Shown here piece after piece: positions 1-9,759 of a stretch of DNA of 64,000 nucleotides. The DNA comes from Marinospirillum insulare DSM 21763. Lineage in GTDB: Bacteria; Pseudomonadota; Gammaproteobacteria; Pseudomonadales; Halomonadaceae. The stretch spans positions 127,235-191,234 of the forward strand of contig NZ_KK366037.1 in assembly GCF_000686905.1 (NCBI RefSeq), read 5' to 3'. Every line of letters begins with the position of its first letter. Positions within the stretch are counted from its first letter, which is position 1. The translations under genes and the position numbers were made by a program. The notes below the pieces were generated by a model. The model saw only the letters and a list, made by a program, of their open reading frames with translations. It made no database searches and was not told where the DNA came from.

Positions 1-1
1 T

Positions 2-100
2 AATGTCACTAACAATGCTAGGGATACAGCTGCGGCATCGACTCAGCTAACCAAGCTGGCACAGACGTTAAGAAAAGAAGCCAGTCACTTTAAAATTTAG
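2..100 (+). CDS. Methyl-accepting chemotaxis protein, C-terminal end (partial)
   Basis: An open frame enters from the left edge and stops with TAG at 98-100. The 32 visible residues (ending LRKEASHFKI) include a run of small and polar residues, NARDTAAAS, followed by QLTKLAQTLRKEA, which is the typical last helix of a chemoreceptor signalling domain. Only the end is visible, so the sensor type cannot be told. A hairpin terminator follows. The assignment rests on the heptad pattern only. Confidence 0.6.
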   Translation, partial: NVTNNARDTAAASTQLTKLAQTLRKEASHFKI

Positions 101-143
101 AGTCAGCTATAAATCTTAAAGCGCAATCTAAAAAGCGAAAGCT

Positions 144-172
144 AAAAAAAGCCTCAATCTGAGGCTTTTTTT
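144..172. terminator. Bidirectional rho-independent terminator
   Basis: The hairpin arms AAAAAAGCCTCA and TGAGGCTTTTTT surround a three-base loop. An A-run lies on the left and a T-run on the right, so it can stop transcription both from the chemoreceptor gene on the left and from the leftward suf operon, whose last codon is at 174. Confidence 0.85.
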
Positions 173-173
173 A

Positions 174-728
174 TTAGAACATACCCAGCTCTAATTGCGC
201 ATCTTCCGACATCATCTGGCGTGACCAAGGGGGGTTAAATACGATTTCAGTATTCACCGAACTTAAATCTTCAGCACCTAGCAGCTTGCGCCTTGCATCA
301 GCTGCTATTACTTCACCCATACCGCAACCCGGTGCAGTTAGGGTCATTTTAATATTGAGCATTTTACGGCCATCAATTAGGTCGACAATTTTCATATCAT
401 AAACTAAACCTAAATCGACGATATTGACTGGGATTTCTGGGTCAAAACAGGTGCGTAGCTGGTCCCAAGCAAAGTCCATTATCTGCTCATTGCTAGCACC
501 CTTAGCCAATTTAGGCTGTTTAAGGCTAGGCAAACCTAAAGCATCTAGATTAATGCCTTCAATCATATACATGCGGCCCTGATGACCCACACTCACCGTG
601 CTGCCTTTGGCCTGCATAATTTCTACTTCTTCACCTTCTGGCAAACTAATGGTTAAGCCAAAAGGAACTGAAATAACCTCGGTTTCTCGCAAGAGGTTTA
701 GCTTATCGCCTTTTTTAACACTACTCAT
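174..728 (-). CDS. sufT: SufT-like Fe-S cluster assembly protein (MIP18/DUF59 family)
   Basis: 184 residues. The C-terminal part (about 80-155) is a MIP18/DUF59 domain with the motif TAPGCGMG at 131-138; its cysteine (Cys135) is the expected cluster-handling residue. The first 75 residues are the extension that distinguishes the SufT group from short MIP18 proteins. Members of this family help mature Fe-S proteins, acting in the cytoplasm as an auxiliary factor. It is the last gene of the leftward suf operon, 31 bases after sufS, and ends against a hairpin terminator. The context strongly supports the name. Confidence 0.9.
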   Translation of the reverse strand: MSSVKKGDKLNLLRETEVISVPFGLTISLPEGEEVEIMQAKGSTVSVGHQGRMYMIEGINLDALGLPSLKQPKLAKGASNEQIMDFAWDQLRTCFDPEIPVNIVDLGLVYDMKIVDLIDGRKMLNIKMTLTAPGCGMGEVIAADARRKLLGAEDLSSVNTEIVFNPPWSRQMMSEDAQLELGMF

Positions 729-759
729 AATTAACTCGGCTCATAACATCTCCAGTGGG

Positions 760-2013
760 CTAAACCAGCATTTCTCTAACCCGCTTAAGTGCAGCAACAA
801 ATACATCCACTTCTTCTAGGGTGTTGTAAGCTGCAAAAGAAACACGCGCAGTGGCGGTTACGCCTAGGTGCTCTAACACTGGCATAGCACAGTGGTGGCC
901 GGTACGCAGGGCAACGCCTAGCTGGTCGGTGAGCAAGCCAATGTCTTGGGCATGAGCGCCTTCTAACACAAAAGAAATAACCCCTACCTTGCCACTGGCT
1001 TCACCCAAAATACGCAAACCTGGTAACTCAGCTTTCATCTGCTGGGTAGCATAGGCTAAGAGCTGATTTTCCCAAGCGCCAATAGCATCTGCACCAATTT
1101 TTTGCATCCAATCCACCGCTGCACCTAAACCTATGGCAGCAGCAATCGCCGGTGTACCCGCTTCAAATTTATGCGGCAGTTGGGCGTAGGTGGTTTTTTC
1201 AAAAGAGACCTGCTCAATCATATCGCCACCACCCTGCCAAGGCGGCATGGCTTCTAGCAAAGCTTCTTTACCATAGAGCACGCCTATACCCGTTGGGCCG
1301 TACATTTTATGCCCAGAAAAAACATAGAAATCGGCATCTAAGGCTTGCACGTCTACACTTTGATGCGGCACACCCTGAGCGCCATCCACCAATACAGGAA
1401 TATTTAAAGCCCTAGCAACAGGAATAATTTCATCCAGCGGCGTAACTGTTCCCAAAGCGTTAGAGACTTGGGTTATGGCTAAAAACTTAACCTTAGGCGT
1501 TAACAGCTCAAAAAAAGCTTCCATATTTAAGCTGCCATCAGCCAAAACAGGAATAATTACCAACTCAATACCCAGTTGCTCGCGCAGCATTTGCCAAGGC
1601 ACTATGTTGGCGTGGTGCTCCATCATCGACAACATTACCTGGTCACCCGCTTTTAAGTTCGCTCTGCCCCAACTTTGCGCCACTAAATTAATGCTTTCAG
1701 TCGTGCCACGGGTAAAAATAATTTCTTTACTAGAAGCCGCATTAATAAAGCCCTGCACTTTTTCACGCGCCAGCTCATGAGCATCGGTCGCTTCTTGAGA
1801 AAGGGTATGCAAACCTCGGTGAATATTAGCGTTGGTTTTACGGTAATAATCATCCATGGCTTGAATAACTGCGGCTGGCTTTTGACTAGTCGCTGCGTTA
1901 TCTAAATACACCAAGGGCTTGCCATTGACTTCACGCGCTAAAATGGGGAAGCAAGCCCTTAAAGCTTGCAAATCATAGCTTGGCTGAGTGAGGTTAGTTT
2001 TGGCTAGATTCAT
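760..2013 (-). CDS. sufS: Cysteine desulfurase SufS
   Basis: 417-residue PLP-dependent class V aminotransferase-fold enzyme that takes sulfur from L-cysteine to give alanine and an enzyme persulfide for SUF cluster assembly. The PLP lysine is Lys236 in SGHKMYGP and the persulfide cysteine is Cys375 in RTGHHCAMP, the form typical of SufS (group II) rather than IscS. Length is usual for the family (about 405-415). The ATG overlaps the sufD stop in an ATGA, suggesting translational coupling. No SufE or SufU acceptor gene is seen beside it, so its sulfur acceptor must lie elsewhere or be another protein. Confidence 0.96.
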   Translation of the reverse strand: MNLAKTNLTQPSYDLQALRACFPILAREVNGKPLVYLDNAATSQKPAAVIQAMDDYYRKTNANIHRGLHTLSQEATDAHELAREKVQGFINAASSKEIIFTRGTTESINLVAQSWGRANLKAGDQVMLSMMEHHANIVPWQMLREQLGIELVIIPVLADGSLNMEAFFELLTPKVKFLAITQVSNALGTVTPLDEIIPVARALNIPVLVDGAQGVPHQSVDVQALDADFYVFSGHKMYGPTGIGVLYGKEALLEAMPPWQGGGDMIEQVSFEKTTYAQLPHKFEAGTPAIAAAIGLGAAVDWMQKIGADAIGAWENQLLAYATQQMKAELPGLRILGEASGKVGVISFVLEGAHAQDIGLLTDQLGVALRTGHHCAMPVLEHLGVTATARVSFAAYNTLEEVDVFVAALKRVREMLV

Positions 2014-3320
2014 TGAATTAAATCCAACTCAATTTTATGCGGCAACTGCCCAGCAACGGCGGTTTCTACTAGGTTATAAATTGCTGGAAGCTCTAGTTTG
2101 TCGATCACTTCGTTCGCAAAAGCTAGGGTTAACAAACCTCTGGCTTCTTCTTCACCGATACCGCGTGATCTAAGAAAAAACAGCGCGTCCATATCTAGCT
2201 GGCCTGTAGTTGCACCATGCGCACACTTAACATCGTCGGCATAAATTTCTAGCTCTGGCTTAGCATTTATTAGAGCTTGGTCACTTAATAACAGGTTAGC
2301 GTTATTTTGTACTGCCTGTATTTTTTGGCTGTCTTTCTTAACAATAACCATGCTATTAAACACACCACTAGCCCGATCATTCATAATGGTTTTATAGGTT
2401 TCAAAGCTATTGGTCAGCGGCGCGTTGTGGTTAACCAACGTATGAATATCCATGTGCTGACGGTTGCGACCAAACAGCAAGCCAGCAAAATCACACTCGG
2501 CACCTGTACCGTTTAGGTCGCAAACTAAATCATCACGCACCAGCTTGCCGCCTAGGTTCATTTGATGACTGGTGTAACGGCTGTCACGCTTTTGTTCAAT
2601 TTGAATGCGACCCACCCACCACTCTTTATCGCTAGGCTGCTGCAACAAGGTATGGTGAATTTTTGCGTTACGCTCCATCACTCCCTCAACCACACGGTTG
2701 GTGAAGTTTTTGGCTTCTTCTGCACCAATAAAATGCTCAATTAATTGCAGCTCACTGCTTGCGCCAGCGGCAATTAAAATACGTGGATGCGACATAACTG
2801 CTTCTTCAGTCGCAGTAGAAAGGTAGGTCACTAACAAAGGCTTATCTACCTTTTGGTTGTTTCCCACACGCACCACCACACCTTCACTTACAAAAGCAAA
2901 GTTAAGCGCGGTAAATACATCCACATCTATTCCGGCTAAACGCCCCATCATACCGCTGGTCAGTTCAAGCTCGGTTGCTAAGGCTTGGGATAAGGGCTCT
3001 ATAACCACTGCATCTTGAATGCCTTCTAGGTTAGAAAGCTCTTTGCATAACAAGCCATCAACAAACACCAGCTGGTAAGCATCTAGCTGCAAACCTTTGT
3101 CAGCCATAAGCTGTTGGGCTGCTTGCTGGTCATAATCCGTAGCGAGTTTAAAGTCACGCTTGGCTAAGGCTTTGGTATCGGTGTATTTCCAATACTCAAT
3201 AGCAGGCGTAGGAAAACCTAAGTGCTCAAAGCGTGCAAAAGCCGCAATACGCTGACTTTTTAACCAGCCATCGTCTGCACCTTGGTTAAAGGCTTCAAAG
3301 ACTTGGGCATAGTGTTTCAT
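2010..3320 (-). CDS. sufD: Fe-S cluster scaffold component SufD
   Basis: 436 residues of the SufB/SufD beta-helix family. SufD pairs with SufB and the ATPase SufC to form the SufBC2D scaffold in the cytoplasm. The C-terminal part carries the family signature ([12 protein letters not shown], then [17 protein letters not shown]), with the conserved cysteine and histidine at the cluster interface. It overlaps sufC by four bases upstream and sufS by four bases downstream, so the three are probably translationally coupled. The length matches the usual 420-440. Confidence 0.95.
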   Translation of the reverse strand: MKHYAQVFEAFNQGADDGWLKSQRIAAFARFEHLGFPTPAIEYWKYTDTKALAKRDFKLATDYDQQAAQQLMADKGLQLDAYQLVFVDGLLCKELSNLEGIQDAVVIEPLSQALATELELTSGMMGRLAGIDVDVFTALNFAFVSEGVVVRVGNNQKVDKPLLVTYLSTATEEAVMSHPRILIAAGASSELQLIEHFIGAEEAKNFTNRVVEGVMERNAKIHHTLLQQPSDKEWWVGRIQIEQKRDSRYTSHQMNLGGKLVRDDLVCDLNGTGAECDFAGLLFGRNRQHMDIHTLVNHNAPLTNSFETYKTIMNDRASGVFNSMVIVKKDSQKIQAVQNNANLLLSDQALINAKPELEIYADDVKCAHGATTGQLDMDALFFLRSRGIGEEEARGLLTLAFANEVIDKLELPAIYNLVETAVAGQLPHKIELDLIQ

Positions 3321-4075
3321 GCCGTTTCCTCCACTACCCAGTCATAACCCCTATCTTCTAGCTCTAATGCCAAAGACTTATCGCCCGTTTTAATAATTTG
3401 ACCATCGCTTAAAACGTGAACAAAGTCTGGCTCAATATAATCTAATAAACGCTGATAGTGGGTAATCATTAAAAAGCTACGACCTGCATCACGCAAAGAG
3501 TTAACCCCTTCAGAAACCACTTTTAAGGCATCAATATCTAGGCCTGAGTCTATTTCATCGAGCAGCACTAACTTAGGCTCTAAAATCAGCATTTGTAGAA
3601 TTTCATTACGCTTTTTTTCACCGCCAGAAAAGCCTTCGTTGACAGCACGGTGTAAAAAGCTATTGTCGATTTTCATAAACTTAAGCTTTTCACGCACTAG
3701 CTTCATAAAGGTAGGCGCTTCAATTTCAGGTTCACCCCGTGCTTTACGCTGGGCATTTAAGGCTGCTTTGAGTAGATAAACATTTTTCACACCTGGAATT
3801 TCTACAGGGTATTGGAAAGCCAGCATAAGGCCTGCACAAGCCCTTTCTTCAACACTCATTTCAAACAGGTCTTTACCAAAAAAGGTAACTGAGCCACTGG
3901 TCACTTCGTAATCACTACGCCCTGCCAATACCGCAGAGAGGGTAGATTTACCCGAACCATTGGGACCCATAATGGCGTGAACTTCCCCAGGTTTAATGCT
4001 TAGGCTAAGGCCTTTAAGAATGGGTTTGCCTTCTACCTTGGCGTGTAAGTCTTTAATCTCGATCATCTTGGTCAT
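3317..4075 (-). CDS. sufC: Fe-S cluster assembly ATPase SufC
   Basis: 252-residue ABC-type ATPase without membrane segments. Walker A is GPNGSGKST at 37-45, the signature is [10 protein letters not shown], and Walker B is [12 protein letters not shown]; the acidic residue followed by IDSGLD is typical of SufC. It drives conformational change in the SufB-SufD scaffold. Length is standard (about 250). It overlaps sufD by four bases and lies 49 bases after sufB. Confidence 0.96.
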   Translation of the reverse strand: MTKMIEIKDLHAKVEGKPILKGLSLSIKPGEVHAIMGPNGSGKSTLSAVLAGRSDYEVTSGSVTFFGKDLFEMSVEERACAGLMLAFQYPVEIPGVKNVYLLKAALNAQRKARGEPEIEAPTFMKLVREKLKFMKIDNSFLHRAVNEGFSGGEKKRNEILQMLILEPKLVLLDEIDSGLDIDALKVVSEGVNSLRDAGRSFLMITHYQRLLDYIEPDFVHVLSDGQIIKTGDKSLALELEDRGYDWVVEETA

Positions 4076-4124
4076 CTCTTTATAAACTAGCTATTTGTAT
4101 AGGTTTAAATCAGTGGTTAATCAC

Positions 4125-5582
4125 TTAACCAACTGCGCCTTCTAGGCTCACGTTCAATAGGGCTTCGGCTTCTACAGCAAATTCCATAGGCAGCTCTTGG
4201 AAAACATCTTTACAGAAGCCGTTCACTATCATGTTGACCGAATCTTCTTCTGAAATTCCACGTTGCATACAATAAAAAAGCTGGTCTTCACCAATTTTTG
4301 ATGTAGTTGCTTCGTGTTCAACCTGTGCAGAAGCATTACCTATTTCTTGATAAGGGAAGGTGTGTGCGCCACATTTATCACCTAGTAATAAAGAGTCACA
4401 CTGAGTAAAGTTGCGGGCATTTTTGGCACTGGGCAGTATTTTTACTAGGCCACGGTAAGACTGGTTAGACCGACCTGCTGAAATGCCTTTAGAAATAATG
4501 GTCGAGCGACTGCCTTCACCTAAATGAATCATTTTGGTGCCAGTGTCTGCCTGCTGGAAATTATTGGTGACCGCTACTGAATAAAACTCACCCACTGAAT
4601 CTTTACCACGCAAAATACAGCTAGGGTATTTCCAAGTAATTGCCGAACCTGTTTCTACTTGAGTCCAGCTAATTTTGGAACGATCACCACGACAATCGCC
4701 ACGTTTGGTAACAAAGTTGTAAATACCGCCCAAGCCTTCTTCATCACCTGGGTACCAGTTTTGTACTGTTGAATATTTAATGTAGGCATCGTCTAAAGCA
4801 ACCAACTCAACCACCGCTGCGTGCAGTTGGTTTTCATCACGCATGGGTGCTGTACAACCTTCTAGGTAGCTTACTTGTGCGCCTTCTTCACAAATAATTA
4901 ACGTGCGCTCAAACTGCCCAGTATTGGCTGCGTTAATACGGAAGTAGGTTGAAAGTTCCATAGGACAAGTAACGCCCTTAGGCACAAATACAAACGAACC
5001 ATCAGTGAAAACCGCAGCATTGAGTGCGGCGTAGAAGTTATCAGTTTTAGAGACCACTGTGCCTAGGTATTTTTTAACTAGCTCTGGGTGGTTCTGTACT
5101 GCTTCAGAAATAGAACAGAAAATCACTCCTGCTTCGGCAAGTTCTTTTTTAAAGGTAGTACCTACAGAAACCGAATCAAAAACCGCATCAACCGCCACGC
5201 CTCGAACACCGGCAAGTGCCGCACGTTCATGCAGTGGAATACCTAGTTTTTCAAAGGTTTCTAATAGCTTAGGGTCTACTTCATCGAGGCTTTTAGGAGC
5301 GTTTTTGTCTTTAGCACCGGGCGCTGAATAGTAGGAAACCGCTTGATAATCTATTTTGGGGTATTCAATATTCGCCCAAGCTTGCGGGTCGTGCATTTCT
5401 TTCCATAGTGCAAAAGCTTCTAAACGCCAGTCTAGCAGCCATTGCGGCTCTTCTTTTTTGCTGGAAATGTAACGAATAACATCTTCGTCCAGCCCAGGCG
5501 GTAGAGTATAACTTTCTATATCGGTTACGAAGCCTTGCTTGTATTCACTGCTAACAAGTTGCTCCATTTCTTCATTTGCCAT
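4125..5582 (-). CDS. sufB: Fe-S cluster scaffold SufB
   Basis: 485 residues, the main scaffold on which the cluster is built. The family-typical stretch with [20 protein letters not shown] and the C-terminal part with [20 protein letters not shown] are both present, the latter containing the cysteine thought to receive sulfur. It is the first structural gene after the Rrf2 regulator, separated by a 177-base gap that holds a large inverted-repeat element. The length is normal for the gammaproteobacterial form (about 480-495). Confidence 0.96.
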   Translation of the reverse strand: MANEEMEQLVSSEYKQGFVTDIESYTLPPGLDEDVIRYISSKKEEPQWLLDWRLEAFALWKEMHDPQAWANIEYPKIDYQAVSYYSAPGAKDKNAPKSLDEVDPKLLETFEKLGIPLHERAALAGVRGVAVDAVFDSVSVGTTFKKELAEAGVIFCSISEAVQNHPELVKKYLGTVVSKTDNFYAALNAAVFTDGSFVFVPKGVTCPMELSTYFRINAANTGQFERTLIICEEGAQVSYLEGCTAPMRDENQLHAAVVELVALDDAYIKYSTVQNWYPGDEEGLGGIYNFVTKRGDCRGDRSKISWTQVETGSAITWKYPSCILRGKDSVGEFYSVAVTNNFQQADTGTKMIHLGEGSRSTIISKGISAGRSNQSYRGLVKILPSAKNARNFTQCDSLLLGDKCGAHTFPYQEIGNASAQVEHEATTSKIGEDQLFYCMQRGISEEDSVNMIVNGFCKDVFQELPMEFAVEAEALLNVSLEGAVG

Positions 5583-5632
5583 GCTGGTCTCCGGACATCA
5601 TCAAGTCTTATTTATAATCTTGGTTTCTTACT

Positions 5633-5744
5633 GGCTGGCTTTTGTAGGCTATACTTCTTCAGGACGCGTAAATACATCCCTGTAAGCTCTGGCCACAACG
5701 TCCTGTTGTGGACAGCCTGAAGAAGCAACACCCTACCGCCAGCC
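5633..5744. repeat. Cloverleaf-like inverted repeat in the sufB leader
   Basis: A nested palindrome fills most of the gap between the regulator gene and sufB. The outer arms are GGCTGGC at 5633-5639 and GCCAGCC at 5738-5744; the next arms are CTTCTTCAGG and CCTGAAGAAG. Inside sit two small hairpins, TACA-TCCC-TGTA and CCACAAC-GTCCT-GTTGTGG. There is no T-run, so it is not a standard terminator. It may be a repetitive extragenic palindrome or a structured leader of the sufBCDST message. Confidence 0.7.
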
Positions 5745-5759
5745 TTTTGGTATTAATAT

Positions 5760-6218
5760 TTACCCTACCTCATGCAAAGTTTGTGTTTGTATCTGTATCC
5801 AAGGCAGTTTTATTGGCTGAGTTTGCGCCAACTGAGTCAAGGTGACTGAAGCGAGTAGCTGGTGCACCGCTAGGGTTACTCGCTGCCAGTTGTTGGCAAC
5901 GCCACACTGGCTAATTAGGTCACACTGAGAATCTTCTAAACTGCACTCTGTCATCGCTACCGGCCCCTCTATTGCCGCTATCAAGTCATTCACTGTAATT
6001 CGGTGCGCTTCTTTAGCTAGCTGATAACCACCCTGCACGCCCCTTTGTGAAACAAGTAATTCTGCTTTAATCAACATTTTAAGCAGCTTGCTAACGGTTG
6101 GGCGAGGCAAGCCGAGTTCATCCGCCAGTGCTTTAGTGGTATAAAGTCGCTGCGGTTCTCTTGCTAGCTGCGCCATAATAACCACAGCGTAATCAGTGAG
6201 TTTACTCAGTTTTAGCAC
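5760..6218 (-). CDS. Rrf2-family Fe-S regulator of the SUF operon (IscR/SufR-like)
   Basis: 152 residues. An N-terminal winged helix-turn-helix (about 1-75) has the Rrf2-typical YAVVIMAQLA and GVQGGYQLA. Three cysteines, Cys92, Cys99 and Cys105, are placed as the IscR [2Fe-2S] ligands. It is the first gene of the leftward suf cluster, so it probably senses Fe-S demand and controls sufBCDST and itself; a sequence resembling an IscR type 1 site lies about 72 bases before its start. The group with this gene order is known in Xanthomonas and related bacteria as the SUF system regulator. Confidence 0.9.
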   Translation of the reverse strand: MLKLSKLTDYAVVIMAQLAREPQRLYTTKALADELGLPRPTVSKLLKMLIKAELLVSQRGVQGGYQLAKEAHRITVNDLIAAIEGPVAMTECSLEDSQCDLISQCGVANNWQRVTLAVHQLLASVTLTQLAQTQPIKLPWIQIQTQTLHEVG

Positions 6219-6289
6219 TTGCTTTCCTTTGTCACTAACAATAGGTTCTCGGCTTCCTTCTAATAGGAGACCATTCTAGTACCTTTTCA

Positions 6290-6313
6290 ATTCCCAGTAA
6301 AGTAGTCAACTAC
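6290..6313 (-). promoter_or_regulatory. Candidate IscR-type operator and -35 region of the suf operon
   Basis: On the minus strand the site reads GTAGTTGACTAC followed by TTTACTGGGAAT. From memory this closely resembles the type 1 IscR site at E. coli iscR, with AGTTGAC and TTTACT in the same relative positions. TTGACT within it could also serve as a -35 element, although I found no clear -10 at the right distance. An overlapping perfect repeat AGTAGT-CA-ACTACT lies at 6301-6314. Confidence 0.45.
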
Positions 6314-6315
6314 TC

Positions 6316-6352
6316 AAAAAAAAACCCGAAGCCCTAAAAAGGACTCCGGGTT
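6316..6352 (-). terminator. Rho-independent terminator of icd
   Basis: On the minus strand a stem beginning AACCCGGAGTCC pairs, with two mismatches, with its partner across a short T-rich loop and is followed by a run of nine T. It lies 28 bases after the icd stop, just upstream of the suf promoter region. Confidence 0.85.
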
Positions 6353-6379
6353 GCAAGCTAGATTAACCAGCTAGTTTAC

Positions 6380-8602
6380 TTACTTAACGCTTTCAATCGC
6401 CTGATTGAAGGTAGCGCTAGGACGCATCACTGAGTTTACTTTCTCTTGGTCTAAACGGTAGTAGCCGCCTAGATCAACTGGCTGACCTTGAACCTTAGCT
6501 AGCTCTTCAAGAATCTGTGCTTCTTTTTCTTCCAAGGTTTTAGCTAAAGGCGCAAATTTAGCGGCTAAATCTGCATCGTCTTTCTGTGCTGCTAGCTCTT
6601 GTGCCCAGTAAAGGGTTAGGTAGAAGTGGCTACCACGGTTATCTAGCTCACCCACTTTACGTGAAGGCGACTTGTTATTTTCTAACAAGGTACCGGTAGC
6701 TTTATCTAGTGCCTGACCTAAAACCTTAGCGGTTTTATTGTCGTTCTTCATGCCTAGTTCTTCTAAAGAAACGGCTAGAGCTAGGAACTCACCTAGAGAA
6801 TCCCAACGTAGGTGGTTTTCTTCTAGCACTTGCTGTACGTGCTTAGGTGCAGAACCGCCTGCACCTGTTTCGTACATACCGCCGCCTGCCAACATAGGAA
6901 CAATTGACAGCATTTTAGCTGAAGTACCTAATTCCATAATGGGGAACAAGTCGGTTAGGTAGTCACGCAATACGTTACCTGTTACAGAAATGGTATCTTT
7001 ACCACGCACCAAGCGCTCCATAGTGGTACGAATAGCGCGGTTATAACCCATTACACGAATATCTAAACCAGAAGTGTCGTGCTCTTTTAGGTAAAGCTCT
7101 ACTTTTTTGCGTAGCTCACGGTCGTGGGCACGTTCAGCATCTAACCAGAAAATTGCAGTCGTTTCTGAGTTACGTGCACGGGTTACAGCTAGTTTTACCC
7201 AGTCACGAATGGCTGCATCTTTGGTTTGACAGGCGCGCCAAATATCACCTTTTTCTACTTCATGCTGCATAAGAACCGTACCATCTGCTTTAACAACACG
7301 CATGGTACCGTCAGCTTCAATTTCAAAGGTTTTATCGTGTGAACCGTATTCTTCTGCCTTCATTGCCATTAAACCAACGTTAGGCACTGAACCCATAGTA
7401 GTAGGATCGAAAGCACCGTTAGTGCGGCAGAAGTTAATCATTTCTTGATAAATACGTGCGTAGGTAGACTCTGGCATAACCGCTTTAGCATCTTTCAGCT
7501 TGCCATCACGACCCCACATTTTACCCGAGCTACGAATCATGGCAGGCATAGAAGCATCAACGATTACGTCGCTTGGAATGTGCAGGTTGGTAATGCCTTT
7601 AACTGAATCCACCATCGCCATTTCTGGACGTTCTTCATAACAAGCATGAATGGCTTCTTCAATTTCTTCTTGCTGTGATTGCGGCAGGCCTTTGATATTG
7701 TCGTAAACGCTGGCCATACCATTGTTAGGGTTAACGCCTAGTTTGTCGAACAGGTCACCGTACTTATCGAATACGTCTTTAAAGAAAGTTTTAACAGCGT
7801 GACCAAAAACGATGGGGTGAGATACTTTCATCATGGTGGCTTTAACGTGCAGCGACCACATTACACCGTCTTTTTTACACTCTTGGAGAGTACGCTCAAA
7901 GAAGTTGCTTAGCTGACGTGCGCTCATGTACATGCCGTCTAACACTTCGCCTTCTTCTAGTGCCAAGGTTTTTTTAACTTCTACCTTGCCATCTTTACCT
8001 ACAAACTCTAAACGCACATCACCGGCTTTTTCCATGGTGATGGCTTGTTCGCTAGAGAAGAAGTCACCGCCACGCATATAGTCTGCGTGTGAGCGTGAAG
8101 CTTTGCTCCACTCACCCATAGAATGAGGGTATTTACGCGCAAACGCTTTTACAGCAGGTGGCGCACGACGGTCAGAGTTACCCTGACGTAAAACTGGGTT
8201 AACCGCACTACCTAAAACTTTAGCGTAACGTGCGTGAGTGTCTTTTTCTTCTTCTGTTTCTGGTTCATCTACATAGTCTGGCAGATCAAAACCTTGGCTT
8301 TGTAGTTCTTTAATGGCTGCTTTTAGCTGAGGAATAGAAGCACTGATGTTAGGCAGTTTAATAATGTTTGCTTCTGGTTGTTTAGCTAGCTCACCTAACT
8401 CTTCTAGGGTGTCTGCTACACGCTGATCTTCTTTTAGACGGTCAGAAAAACCGGCTAGAATACGTGCCGCTACGGAAATATCGCTGGTTTCTACTTCAAT
8501 GCCAGCGGCTTTTGCAAAGGCGCTAACCACAGGTAGAAGTGAGTAGGTTGCTAGGGCTGGTGCTTCATCTGTTAATGTATAAACAATTTTAGGTGCTGTC
8601 AT
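6380..8602 (-). CDS. icd: Monomeric NADP-dependent isocitrate dehydrogenase
   Basis: 740 residues, the size of the monomeric IDH family (about 735-745), unrelated in length to the 416-residue dimeric enzyme. It oxidises isocitrate to 2-oxoglutarate with NADP in the TCA cycle. Family stretches visible include [19 protein letters not shown] at the start, [20 protein letters not shown], and [18 protein letters not shown] near the C-terminus. It stands alone with its own terminator; its start ATG is followed by standard family residues [13 protein letters not shown]. The gap to the next gene is 166 bases. Confidence 0.96.
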   Translation of the reverse strand: MTAPKIVYTLTDEAPALATYSLLPVVSAFAKAAGIEVETSDISVAARILAGFSDRLKEDQRVADTLEELGELAKQPEANIIKLPNISASIPQLKAAIKELQSQGFDLPDYVDEPETEEEKDTHARYAKVLGSAVNPVLRQGNSDRRAPPAVKAFARKYPHSMGEWSKASRSHADYMRGGDFFSSEQAITMEKAGDVRLEFVGKDGKVEVKKTLALEEGEVLDGMYMSARQLSNFFERTLQECKKDGVMWSLHVKATMMKVSHPIVFGHAVKTFFKDVFDKYGDLFDKLGVNPNNGMASVYDNIKGLPQSQQEEIEEAIHACYEERPEMAMVDSVKGITNLHIPSDVIVDASMPAMIRSSGKMWGRDGKLKDAKAVMPESTYARIYQEMINFCRTNGAFDPTTMGSVPNVGLMAMKAEEYGSHDKTFEIEADGTMRVVKADGTVLMQHEVEKGDIWRACQTKDAAIRDWVKLAVTRARNSETTAIFWLDAERAHDRELRKKVELYLKEHDTSGLDIRVMGYNRAIRTTMERLVRGKDTISVTGNVLRDYLTDLFPIMELGTSAKMLSIVPMLAGGGMYETGAGGSAPKHVQQVLEENHLRWDSLGEFLALAVSLEELGMKNDNKTAKVLGQALDKATGTLLENNKSPSRKVGELDNRGSHFYLTLYWAQELAAQKDDADLAAKFAPLAKTLEEKEAQILEELAKVQGQPVDLGGYYRLDQEKVNSVMRPSATFNQAIESVK

Positions 8603-8768
8603 TTAATTCCCCGATTCCTTAGTTGCATGATCGACAACTCTCTGCTGGTGTAGCTTTTGGCCACACTTGTCGCCAGAGTTATACGCTTAAAAACAGGTTT
8701 TGAATTTGGCTAGTAATTTTACAACATTCATTTTACAGAAAATTTGCCAATTTTTATACCAGCAGAAC

Positions 8769-9752
8769 TTAATACCAAGGGATTAGACTTTCATTAAGCT
8801 GCTCAGCGGCTATTAACTGAGCACCCAAGGCAGTTGCCTGACTTAAGTTTTTTGGCTTTTCTGCTGGCTCTACAACGGCTAAATAAGTCGGCAAGCCACA
8901 ACTTAAGCCTAACAAAGCCAGTACATTATCTTGCGCTAACTGCACTTTGGCTAAAGCCATTAGGTCGACTACTTCATCCCAACTTAATAAACCAGCTAGG
9001 TTTTTAATGGCTGCCAGCAGTTTGCTATCTAGCTTAGATAGCAGGTCGGCTACTTCTAGCTGCTCATGGCGTGAAGCAAACAACCAAATTTGCCAGCCTT
9101 CTTCTACGGCTTTTAATAACTCTGCTTCTATGGCTTGTAGGTTAGCTACAGAAGCTAGGCTGGCTTTAGCTACATTTCGGGTGCCTGGACTCCAAGCTAG
9201 TATAGGCTTTTCTAAACTAAGCTGATGCTGTTGCAGCAGTGAGGTTTGTTGGTTGGCATCTACTTTAAGTTTGGAGGTTTGATAGCTAGTAGGCAGAGCA
9301 TCTTCTATATCCCAAGCAAGGGCGCGATAACGGTCGGCTAGTTGCGGGTGTAAATCTTTACGCGCTAAGCGAATGTCCATTAACAAAGCATAGCGATATA
9401 AACCACGGTAGCCGGTTCGTTCAGGAATATTGGCTAAAGCGGGGATAAGTGCAGGCTTAAAACGCTCGGGTAAAACCCAGGCCCTATCGTAATCTTTACC
9501 TTGCAAGGCAATGCCAGCATTCCAAAATACTTTTACGCCCATATTAGGTTCGGGCATATTCCATAGCTCATTAACCTGTGGAAAACGCTTAACTAGGTTA
9601 GTAAGCCCCATGGGTGTCATGGCATCTAGGGGTTGCTTGGGGTAACGGGTGCGTAGGTCGTTTAATAGCGGCTGCGCCAGCAAAACTTTTTCTGCGCTGC
9701 CAGGTAGTAGTACCAAATTACGACCTGTTTTAGAGCGTTTGAAACGGGGCAT
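8769..9752 (-). CDS. Divergent heptosyltransferase-like protein (GT9, WaaF-related)
   Basis: 327 residues. The middle segment ANIPERTGYRGLYRYALLMDIR is close to lipopolysaccharide heptosyltransferase II, which adds the second heptose to the inner core. The start, VLLPGSAEKVLLAQPLLNDL, aligns with the usual GPSWVGDMVMAQSL but lacks its tryptophan and GD pair. The usual C-terminal NDSGLMH sugar-nucleotide motif is replaced by QDNVLALLGL. It may have altered substrate use or be decaying. In relatives waaF lies close to glnE; here the hsd island separates them. A good ribosome site, TAGGAATTTT, precedes the ATG, 7 bases after hsdS. Confidence 0.7.
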   Translation of the reverse strand: MPRFKRSKTGRNLVLLPGSAEKVLLAQPLLNDLRTRYPKQPLDAMTPMGLTNLVKRFPQVNELWNMPEPNMGVKVFWNAGIALQGKDYDRAWVLPERFKPALIPALANIPERTGYRGLYRYALLMDIRLARKDLHPQLADRYRALAWDIEDALPTSYQTSKLKVDANQQTSLLQQHQLSLEKPILAWSPGTRNVAKASLASVANLQAIEAELLKAVEEGWQIWLFASRHEQLEVADLLSKLDSKLLAAIKNLAGLLSWDEVVDLMALAKVQLAQDNVLALLGLSCGLPTYLAVVEPAEKPKNLSQATALGAQLIAAEQLNESLIPWY

Positions 9753-9759
9753 AAAATTC

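Noticed and set aside
8603..8768. Possible hairpin (AACTCT/AGAGTT) upstream of icd
   Set aside because: Short arms with no T-run and no family resemblance; could be a leader but not supported.
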